Of a stretch of 8,702 nt of DNA, positions 1 to 5,271 are shown in pieces. The stretch spans positions 8,376-17,077 of the forward strand of contig DJHI01000317.1 in the NCBI GenBank assembly GCA_002431715.1, read 5' to 3'. Source of the stretch: Armatimonadetes bacterium UBA5829. GTDB lineage: Bacteria > Armatimonadota > UBA5829. Position 1 is the first letter of the stretch, and the number at the start of each line of letters is the position of its first letter. The notes beneath the pieces were generated by a model. The model was not told the origin of the DNA. It ran no database searches and worked only from the letters and a program-made list of their open reading frames with translations. Both the position numbers and the translations under genes were made by a program.

Positions 1-838
1 ATTGCGTCGTTGCAGGCATCACCAGATGAGGATGCACTACAACGATACCAATGGCGAGCAGTGCCACCGTTCCGAGCTTCATATAGGTGGACAGATAGTC
101 TCTCGGGCAGAGCAGCATCCATACGGGCAAAACAGCCGCAACGAAGCCGTAGGTCGGCAGCGCAATCTTGAGAGCATCCGGAGAGAGAACGAACCAATGG
201 GCTACACTCTTTGGCAGCCAACCGCCACCTATTACGCCTGCGATAAGCAAAACTACACCGATGATAGTTGCTTCAGTGATCTTTCCGGGGCGAATCTTAT
301 ATATCCACTGGCCCATCAGGAAAGCTATCGGGATCGAACAGGCTATGGTAAAGACTCCCCAAGAGCTTTCCTGCAGGGCATTGACCACCGCTCCCGCAAG
401 ACCGGCCAGCGCTACTATAATAATGAAAAGCACCGCGAAAGCAGTGCACCAGCCCGCTACGGGTCCCAGAAACCTGTGAGCGATCTTGGATATCGATTCT
501 CCTCTGTTTCTTACGGATGCATAGAGGACGATATAATCTTGCACGGCTCCTGCAAATACGGCGCCGATTAAAATCCATATTGCTCCGGGCAGATAGCCGT
601 ATTGAGCAGCAAGCACGGGGCCGATCAGCGGGCCTGCGCCTGCAATAGCCGCAAAATGATGACCAAAGAGGACATATTTATTGGTGGGGTGATAGTCCTT
701 GCCGTCTCGGAATTCATATGCGGGGGTTTTTCTTTTATGATCAATAACGGCAACTTTCGCCGCTAAAAACGCGCCATAATACCGATAGGCAAGCGCAAAG
801 ACACATAAGGCAATAATTAGGAGAGTAAGCGCATTCAT
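1..838 (-). CDS. cstA: CstA-family carbon starvation / peptide transporter, partial (C-terminus beyond the window)
   Basis: About 279 N-terminal residues of an inner-membrane transporter of the CstA family, which in enterobacteria is induced on carbon starvation and imports peptides or pyruvate. Translating the minus strand gives an open frame from ATG at 836-838 to the left edge. Diagnostic stretches match the E. coli protein as I remember it: LFGHHFAAIAGAGPLIGPVL (about residues 58-77), YGYLPGAIW, a GAVQDY motif, then GYGFVAAVLPVW-like and PRDYLST motifs. Hydrophobic segments alternate with short loops throughout. The N-terminus lacks the first membrane segment of E. coli CstA and begins directly at the equivalent of its second, as in shorter family members. 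An AGGTGG Shine-Dalgarno lies 5 bases before the ATG. The gene is preceded by its own promoter and follows a TPR gene on the same strand. The actual substrate cannot be told from this fragment; family assignment is firm. Confidence 0.95.
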   Translation of the reverse strand, partial: MNALTLLIIALCVFALAYRYYGAFLAAKVAVIDHKRKTPAYEFRDGKDYHPTNKYVLFGHHFAAIAGAGPLIGPVLAAQYGYLPGAIWILIGAVFAGAVQDYIVLYASVRNRGESISKIAHRFLGPVAGWCTAFAVLFIIIVALAGLAGAVVNALQESSWGVFTIACSIPIAFLMGQWIYKIRPGKITEATIIGVVLLIAGVIGGGWLPKSVAHWFVLSPDALKIALPTYGFVAAVLPVWMLLCPRDYLSTYMKLGTVALLAIGIVVVHPHLVMPATTQ

Positions 839-856
839 TGGAACCACCTGGTTAAT

Positions 857-873
857 TGTAGAGGTTTTCTACA
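857..873 (-). promoter_or_regulatory. inverted repeat TGTAGA-N5-TCTACA at the cstA transcription start, possible operator
   Basis: A perfect 6-bp inverted repeat with a 5-base centre (GGTTT on the plus strand). It sits 3 bases downstream of the -10 box and spans the expected start of transcription. That is a usual place for a repressor site. It would also form a small hairpin at the 5' end of the message. The symmetry is seen; the operator role is inference and no regulator gene is in the window. Confidence 0.35.
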
Positions 874-875
874 TG

Positions 876-904
876 ATTATCTCGCCGTCCGGCGGATGTG
901 TCAA
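876..904 (-). promoter_or_regulatory. sigma70-type promoter of cstA
   Basis: Read on the minus strand, TTGACA (899-904, 6/6 consensus) is followed after exactly 17 bases by GATAAT (876-881, 5/6). Transcription would start near 869, giving a leader of about 30 bases before the ATG at 838 and its AGGTGG ribosome site. The spacer holds the inverted repeat CGCCG-TC-CGGCG (883-894). The promoter lies in the 97-base gap after the stop of the upstream TPR gene, so cstA can be expressed independently. The match is seen directly; activity is inferred. Confidence 0.75.
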
Positions 905-935
905 CCAAGGTGTATTCCAGAGGACTAAATGCCGA

Positions 936-1895
936 CTAGTTAAGGCTGGATGCCACCATTTTGCCGATGATGAACCCGAAGATGCCTGTTCCAAAAGCGG
1001 AGAATAGCATACATCCCAGTGAGTAAATGCCATATCCTGAGATCAAACCGGAGATCAATCCAAAAACAGCGCCGGTTATCGCTCCAGCAAGCAGACCTTC
1101 GTTTTCTGCTCCGCATGTCAAACCTATCCAAAGGCCGACTATCGCCCCCACAATCCCGCCGTTAAGAATTGCACCCAGCATTATAAGTGCAAGAGTTCCT
1201 AGTGATTCACCAGTAGCCATGGCTGCAAGCATTGCTAAACCGCCTCTTATCAGGAGCAGGAAACCAGCGCCACAGATAGCGCCATAAGCTACACCTGATT
1301 TTATATAGCTTTTGCGTCTTTCTTGCCATTCTAGTTCTTTTTGGGCTTTTTCAGCTGAGAGATCGGGTGGAGCTTTGGGTGCGGACAGTGTTGAAAAATC
1401 GGGCATTACACCAATTATCTCGCTTTGAGACATGGATGCCTGTTCCAGCACAGGCGCGCCTACAACCGTTGGTTCCGGTGCGGCGGGGGCAGCCGCAACA
1501 ATTGTCGGCTCCTGTACGGCCTCAGTCGATGTCTGAATTTTTCCAAGAACCTTTTGCAGCGCTTCCTTGGCAGGGGTATATGTAGGGTCCAGATCGATTG
1601 CAAACTGAAACTGCTCCTGAGCCTCCGAATATCTGCCTGCACCATCATAGGCGAGGCCAAGATTGTAATGCGCCCTGGCTGATTTCTGAAGCTCAAGAGA
1701 TTTTTCAAAAGCGCCTATACTTTTACTGTGTTCACCTGTCTGTGAATACGCCATTCCAAGGCATGAATGAAGCTGCGGATCATCGGATTGGGTGAGTAAA
1801 ACTTGTTCGAGCGAAGTAATTGCTTCATCATATCGACCTGACTTAAGATGCCCGATCGCGGTTTCTTTAGACACATTATCTCCAGATAGTCCCAT
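936..1895 (-). CDS. TPR-repeat protein with glycine-rich multi-pass membrane domain, unknown function
   Basis: A 319-residue protein in three parts. Residues 5-105 form about three tetratricopeptide repeats. The spacing of the consensus is clear (HLKSGRYDEAI near 16-26; AHYNLGLAYDGAGRYSEA near 75-92; a DLDP turn at 101-104), so this is a protein-protein interaction scaffold. Residues 121-180 are a Pro/Ala/Val-rich linker, followed by a charged stretch (EKAQKELEWQERRKSYIK, 182-199). Residues 201-315 hold about four hydrophobic segments very rich in Gly and Ala (about 201-228, 233-260, 266-290, 291-315), with glycine-zipper spacing. There is no signal peptide, so the TPRs should face the cytoplasm with the membrane domain as anchor. 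The start is ATG at 1893-1895, with GGGAG 6 bases upstream. It lies upstream of cstA on the same strand, and divergently from the glycosidase gene. I do not recognise a named family for the whole protein; the TPR call is firm. Confidence 0.8.
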   Translation of the reverse strand: MGLSGDNVSKETAIGHLKSGRYDEAITSLEQVLLTQSDDPQLHSCLGMAYSQTGEHSKSIGAFEKSLELQKSARAHYNLGLAYDGAGRYSEAQEQFQFAIDLDPTYTPAKEALQKVLGKIQTSTEAVQEPTIVAAAPAAPEPTVVGAPVLEQASMSQSEIIGVMPDFSTLSAPKAPPDLSAEKAQKELEWQERRKSYIKSGVAYGAICGAGFLLLIRGGLAMLAAMATGESLGTLALIMLGAILNGGIVGAIVGLWIGLTCGAENEGLLAGAITGAVFGLISGLISGYGIYSLGCMLFSAFGTGIFGFIIGKMVASSLN

Positions 1896-1944
1896 TCTCG
1901 ACTCCCTTAGCTGTTTTGTTTTCTTAAGTGTGAATAATAATGAT

Positions 1945-1950
1945 ATTATA
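1945..1950 (-). promoter_or_regulatory. possible -10 box of the TPR gene
   Basis: TATAAT read on the minus strand, about 50 bases upstream of the TPR start codon. No convincing -35 lies 16-18 bases further upstream (the hexamer at 17 bases is GGAAGC). The surrounding DNA is A/T-rich, so a chance match is quite possible. Confidence 0.3.
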
Positions 1951-2064
1951 TTCTACATCCTATCCCTGCTTCCTTCTTTTTTGCCTCAACTGATTCTATA
2001 TTCTCCGACTGCTAAAGTATTTGCTTTCTCGAAAGAATTGTGCGCTCATAAAATATTGCAGCCA

Positions 2065-2093
2065 TTGACAATGTCGCCCGGTTCGGTCACAAT
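2065..2093 (+). promoter_or_regulatory. probable promoter of the GH123-like gene
   Basis: TTGACA (2065-2070, 6/6) is followed after 17 bases by CACAAT (2088-2093, 4/6). The start of transcription would fall near 2100, leaving a leader of about 25 bases before the ribosome site GAGGAA (2115-2120) and the TTG start at 2126. It lies in the 230-base region between divergent genes, which otherwise shows no clear feature apart from the possible -10 box on the other strand. Confidence 0.5.
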
Positions 2094-2125
2094 ATCTTCA
2101 GAACTATCTATTGTGAGGAAATCAA

Positions 2126-3796
2126 TTGTCTGATTATGATATTTTAGCCTGGCAGACGCTCCGCAGACCGCCGCTTCCCGGCGAGCTGCCGCCCGATGTG
2201 CCTGATGTTCCTTTGAAGGCCCTTACCTGCCGGAATGCTATAGCGTCTCTTATGGCGCTCGTCACAGCTTCGAAGCCCGTAAAGGAAGCCCGGCTCATAT
2301 TGTCCGATCTGTCCTGCCCTGGAGGGATAATTCCGGCCCAGGCCGTATCGACATACCTCGTCGGAACCGTGCCTGCGCCCGAGGTCGGCGATATTTGCGA
2401 CCCGCTTTATTCGGTCGATACATTCAGCATAGACAAATCCGCCGCAATATATTTGAATATAGCAATTCCTAAGGGCATTCCAAAAGGGAATTATCTGGGA
2501 TTGGCGATTCTGGAAGCTGACGGCAAACAGGTGGCCAGCAAGTCTGTTCAGGTCGAGGTTGCCGATGTTGATCTGCCTGATGTGCATGATTGGGAGTTTT
2601 ATCTCAGCATCTGGATGAACCCGGGAGCAATCGCGCGGTATTATGATGTGCCGATATGGTCGGATGAGCATTTCGAGCTTATGAAGCCATATGTCAAAGA
2701 TCTGGCTGAGCACGGGCAGAAATCCGTCATAGCGCCGATTGTAGCCAAACCCTGGATCGAGCAGACCTACACGCCGTATCCGAGCACGGTGAAATGGACC
2801 AGACGCGGCGACGATTATGAGTTCGATTTCTCAGTCTTCGATAAGTATGTCAGGCTACATGAGGAGTTCGGCATCGAGAAGACGATCCACTGCTATTCGA
2901 TTGTTCAGGGGCCTCGCGAAGAGGGGAAGAGCCTGATCACGTATACTGACGCCGCCACAGGCAATCAAGTCGAGATGATGACCGATGTATGCGATGCCGA
3001 ATATACCAAGGCTTGGGGCGCGTTCTTTAAGGCATTCCGAAAGCATGTGACCGAACGCGGCTGGATGGACAAGGTATATATAGCATTCGATGAGAAGCCG
3101 AGCGAGGTTATGGAGAAGATGCTGAACTTTATTGCCGAGCACGCTCCTGATTTCAAAACAGCTCTTGCTGCGAACTCTCGAAGCGATCTATTTGTGGGCA
3201 TGAACGATCTTTCGCTCTCCGCGCCGTTCGATGAGCGTGGAATAGCCGAGATGGCTCCACCGGAGAGGAGCGCTCTCGGGGTTGCGGAACTTCTTGACCC
3301 GGATAATGTCTGCGCGGCCACAAAAAAATGTCCCGAAAAGACAATTACCACCTACTATGTCTGTTGCGGACCCGAGTTTCCCAATACATTCGCGCACTCA
3401 CCTTTGATCGAGTCTCGCATGATGGGGTTCTTTGCTATTCAAGGTGGATATGATGGCTTCCTTCGCTGGGCCTATAACGACTGGTCTGAAGCTCCCTATG
3501 AGCACATTCAGTGGCAGGCCCATATAACTTTCCCGTCCGCGGATACTTACTTTGTCTATCCCGGTGAGAACGGCCCGGTCACAAGCCTGCGCTGGGAGCA
3601 GTTAAGAGAGGGTATTCAGGACTACGAACTGGCTATGATAGCCTCCGAGAATATGCGCTCTTCCGAGGAGATGGTGGATTACGAGCAGGCCATCAGCCTT
3701 GCATGCAGAAATGTGGACGGCAGGGAGAAATCCACCGGTGACATCGAAATAGCCAGACGGCTCCTCATTCCAATAGCTGAACATCAGAATGAGTGA
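2126..3796 (+). CDS. GH123 / DUF4091-type glycoside hydrolase, probably cytoplasmic
   Basis: A 556-residue protein resembling glycoside hydrolase family 123, whose known members release N-acetylgalactosamine from glycans by substrate-assisted catalysis. An N-terminal beta-rich domain (about 30-150, ending in VQVEVADVDLP) precedes a TIM-barrel-like catalytic region (about 155-470). The family's catalytic pair is adjacent Asp-Glu; here YIAFDEKP places it at D322-E323 at the end of a strand. Other family-like blocks are TTYYVCCGPEFPNTF (408-422), SPLIESRMMGF (425-435) and GGYDGFLRWAYNDW (440-453). The DUF4091-like end REGIQDYELA follows (494-503). The start is TTG: an in-frame TGA at 2114-2116 excludes anything further upstream, and GAGGAA lies 5 bases before it. 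No signal peptide or membrane segment is seen, unlike many secreted GH123 enzymes, so the substrate may be an imported oligosaccharide or glycoside. The gene stands alone, divergent from the TPR gene. Exact substrate is unknown; DUF4091 proteins are mostly uncharacterised. Confidence 0.85.
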   Translation: MSDYDILAWQTLRRPPLPGELPPDVPDVPLKALTCRNAIASLMALVTASKPVKEARLILSDLSCPGGIIPAQAVSTYLVGTVPAPEVGDICDPLYSVDTFSIDKSAAIYLNIAIPKGIPKGNYLGLAILEADGKQVASKSVQVEVADVDLPDVHDWEFYLSIWMNPGAIARYYDVPIWSDEHFELMKPYVKDLAEHGQKSVIAPIVAKPWIEQTYTPYPSTVKWTRRGDDYEFDFSVFDKYVRLHEEFGIEKTIHCYSIVQGPREEGKSLITYTDAATGNQVEMMTDVCDAEYTKAWGAFFKAFRKHVTERGWMDKVYIAFDEKPSEVMEKMLNFIAEHAPDFKTALAANSRSDLFVGMNDLSLSAPFDERGIAEMAPPERSALGVAELLDPDNVCAATKKCPEKTITTYYVCCGPEFPNTFAHSPLIESRMMGFFAIQGGYDGFLRWAYNDWSEAPYEHIQWQAHITFPSADTYFVYPGENGPVTSLRWEQLREGIQDYELAMIASENMRSSEEMVDYEQAISLACRNVDGREKSTGDIEIARRLLIPIAEHQNE

Positions 3797-3797
3797 G

Positions 3798-3836
3798 AGT
3801 TAAAAGTCACGAAGTCAAAAAGTTAGAAAGCTAGAG
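3798..3836. repeat. short degenerate 8-base periodic repeat (AGTYANAA-like)
   Basis: Just after the GH123 stop codon, AGT or AGC recurs at 3798, 3805, 3813, 3821 and 3829, at steps of 7, 8, 8 and 8 bases. The units read AGTTAAA, AGTCACGA, AGTCAAAA, AGTTAGAA and AGCTAGAG. It is non-coding in position, ending 15 bases before the terminator hairpin. The periodicity is seen directly; any role is unknown. Confidence 0.5.
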
Positions 3837-3841
3837 AATCT

Positions 3842-3880
3842 GTAAATATAAATCCCTCCAGGTATCTTACCTGGAGGGAT
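3842..3880. terminator. perfect 13-bp hairpin between convergent genes, intrinsic terminator
   Basis: Bases 3852-3864 (ATCCCTCCAGGTA) pair without mismatch with 3868-3880 around a 3-base loop. On the minus strand the hairpin begins 8 bases after the TAA of the Met-rich protein gene. It is followed there by the T-rich run TTTATATTTA, so it fits best as the terminator of that gene. On the plus strand it lies 55 bases past the GH123 stop and is followed by CGTTGCATTT, a weak T tract. It may still stop or protect that transcript's 3' end. Confidence 0.8.
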
Positions 3881-3888
3881 CGTTGCAT

Positions 3889-5079
3889 TTAGTGTCTCTT
3901 AAATATGTTCTTAGCGCGGTTGATGACATCGTTCGTTTTGTCGACTTGATCCATCGCCTTGTCCGCTTCATCGACTACATTAGTGTTATCATCATCGTTT
4001 TCTACTTCTTCATCTTCCTGATCGTCTTTGTCCTGGCTCTTCTTTATCTCCTTCGGATTATCGGAGCTTTCTTCATCTTCATCCATCTGCATGCCTTCAC
4101 CGAGAGTCATGCTCGCAGTGGATCGAATTATAACATTGGTCTCTATTCCACTTTTTTCCTGAATCTTATCCAGTCCGAAAGCAGTGATCATCAGCATCGG
4201 GCTCTGCATGCCTTTAAACACTCCGGCTGGTATGCAGCAGGAAGTCGCGTCACCGGGCAGAAGGATGCCTTTATCGATATAGCTGTCCAGGTCTGCTTTC
4301 TTGATCGCCTTGTACTGCAAATCCATAGGGACATCAGGGCTGGAACTTGATGTCCAGGTCACCATCTCATTGCCACTTGCTGCAAATACCGTCAATAGAT
4401 AAGCTTTTGCATTCGGCACGCTTTTCCACTCGATTGGTATGGCTTTTGAGACGTTAGCGCCCTTGCTACCGGGCTTTACGATATCTATCGCAGCAAGAAA
4501 ATCCTGGTTGTTCTTCAGGAATACAGTCGTGTCGCCGCAGAAGTTGGTCACGAGATTGTATTCTCCCGGGCATTTTGCCTTGTCATCAATACCTTTGAAG
4601 TCGTCATACGGCCAATAACCGCGTGTGTTGTCAAAGCTTAAAGTCTTGCTCATGCTCTTCGGCATCTTGCCTGACTTAAACGCCTGCTGGTTCGCCATTC
4701 CCATCGACTTTGTATCAAGCACTTTCGGTTGCCCTTCGGCGATACTCTCTCCGCAGCCCCAGTAGGTCTTGATCTTCATCTCAGTGGATTTGGACGTGCT
4801 GTCGTCTTTTCCAATTGCGCCCTCTGATGGCTCGGCCTCCGACGGCATGTCTATACGAAGGTTCACTTTTGGCCCCAGTTTCAAATCTTCGGGGATTACG
4901 CATTCGGCCTTATAAGATTCTTTCGGCTGTTGATCGGTAGTGAGGTCCATGGTTAAGGTCTTCTTTGGCGCATTCATGTCCGGGATGTTCATTCCAGGCA
5001 TTTTTGCAAGGCCGGACATGCCGGGCATAAACATCCGCGCGGTAGTAATGGTAATTACAAATAATACTTTCGGGTCCAT
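3889..5079 (-). CDS. uncharacterised protein with Met/Pro-rich N-terminus, six cysteines and acidic C-terminal tail
   Basis: A 396-residue protein of unknown function. Residues 5-18 are a short hydrophobic run, followed by a Met/Pro-rich stretch (MPGM at 18-21 and 27-30, PDM at 33-35); together they could be a weak signal or membrane anchor. The central part has a YWGCGES motif (106-112), WPYDDFKG (156-163), NQDFLAAIDI (191-200), an FN3-like strand pattern IEWKSVPNAKAYLL (216-229) with MVTWTSSSS (239-247), and a Cys pair in TSCCIPAGVF (279-288). Cysteines are at 60, 109, 170, 181, 281 and 282. From about 331 to 380 the chain is highly acidic (DEDEESSD, DDQEDEEVENDDDN), then ends in a short basic, probably helical tip (NRAKNIFKRH). 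From memory, the motif order resembles a family of uncharacterised, probably exported proteobacterial proteins, but I cannot confirm this. The start is well supported by AAGGAGG 7 bases before the ATG. It follows the RND pump gene on the same strand, with its own promoter and terminator. Confidence 0.75.
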   Translation of the reverse strand: MDPKVLFVITITTARMFMPGMSGLAKMPGMNIPDMNAPKKTLTMDLTTDQQPKESYKAECVIPEDLKLGPKVNLRIDMPSEAEPSEGAIGKDDSTSKSTEMKIKTYWGCGESIAEGQPKVLDTKSMGMANQQAFKSGKMPKSMSKTLSFDNTRGYWPYDDFKGIDDKAKCPGEYNLVTNFCGDTTVFLKNNQDFLAAIDIVKPGSKGANVSKAIPIEWKSVPNAKAYLLTVFAASGNEMVTWTSSSSPDVPMDLQYKAIKKADLDSYIDKGILLPGDATSCCIPAGVFKGMQSPMLMITAFGLDKIQEKSGIETNVIIRSTASMTLGEGMQMDEDEESSDNPKEIKKSQDKDDQEDEEVENDDDNTNVVDEADKAMDQVDKTNDVINRAKNIFKRH

Positions 5080-5111
5080 AACCCACCCTCCTTAAGCTTA
5101 AAAGCTGAACC

Positions 5112-5120
5112 ATTCTACCA
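5112..5120 (-). promoter_or_regulatory. extended -10 promoter of the Met-rich protein gene
   Basis: On the minus strand, TGG followed by TAGAAT (5/6 to TATAAT) forms an extended -10 element, which can work without a -35. No good -35 is present. Transcription would start near 5105, about 25 bases before the ATG at 5079. The perfect 10-bp palindrome TTAAGCTTAA (5092-5101) lies between that start and the ribosome site. Confidence 0.45.
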
Positions 5121-5130
5121 TAAAATAATC

Positions 5131-5158
5131 AGTTATGAGTTGTGAGTTATGGGTTGTA
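5131..5158. repeat. 7-base tandem repeat AGTTRTG, four units
   Basis: AGTTATG, AGTTGTG, AGTTATG and GGTTGTA follow each other without gaps in the intergenic region between the pump and the Met-rich protein gene. Such short degenerate heptamer arrays occur between genes in several bacterial groups. The repeat is seen directly. It lies just upstream of the extended -10 element of the minus-strand gene, where a -35 would otherwise be. Confidence 0.6.
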
Positions 5159-5171
5159 AAGAATTTCGAAT

Positions 5172-5196
5172 CCCTCTCTTGCTTGGCGGGAGAGGG
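5172..5196. repeat. REP-like palindrome in the intergenic gap
   Basis: CCCTCTC (5172-5178) pairs with GAGAGGG (5190-5196). As plus-strand RNA the stem extends inward by two G-U and two G-C pairs to 11 bp with a 3-base loop. The flanking TGAGGAGGT resembles the ends of widespread small palindromic repeats of the CCCTCTC...GAGAGGGTGAGG type, recalled from other bacterial genomes. No T tract follows on either strand, so it is not a good terminator. Whether it recurs in this genome cannot be seen from one copy. Confidence 0.5.
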
Positions 5197-5210
5197 TGAG
5201 GAGGTATAGG

Positions 5211-5245
5211 TTAATAAAAAGGGACGAGATATCATATCCCGTCCC
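5211..5245 (-). terminator. intrinsic terminator of the RND pump gene
   Basis: GGGACG (5221-5226) pairs with CGTCCC (5240-5245, written CGTCCC on the plus strand). After one mismatch the stem continues GATAT/ATATC-like, giving a near-perfect 25-base hairpin. Read on the minus strand, it begins 26 bases after the pump's TAA and is directly followed by TTTTTATTAAC. That is the classical stem plus T run. It separates the pump from the next gene on the same strand. Confidence 0.85.
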
Positions 5246-5271
5246 ATCTACTTGAATGTTGAGTTTTATGC

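Noticed and set aside
2..571. Open plus-strand frame of 189 codons at the left edge
   Set aside because: It lies entirely opposite the cstA coding frame, whose translation matches CstA motifs throughout; the plus-strand product has no family character and no ribosome site.
1792..2133. Plus-strand frame of 113 codons spanning the divergent intergenic region
   Set aside because: It starts inside the antisense of the TPR gene and overlaps the ribosome site and start of the GH123 gene. It has no ribosome site, and its composition looks like translated promoter DNA.
3798..3880. Possible CRISPR-like array
   Set aside because: The units are only 8 bases, degenerate and without spacers; the adjacent palindrome is a terminator hairpin.
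3883..4350. Hydrophobic-looking plus-strand frame of 155 codons
   Set aside because: It is the antisense reading of the acidic tail: GAA/GAT-type codons reverse to hydrophobic ones. It has no ribosome site, and the minus-strand gene has a strong one.
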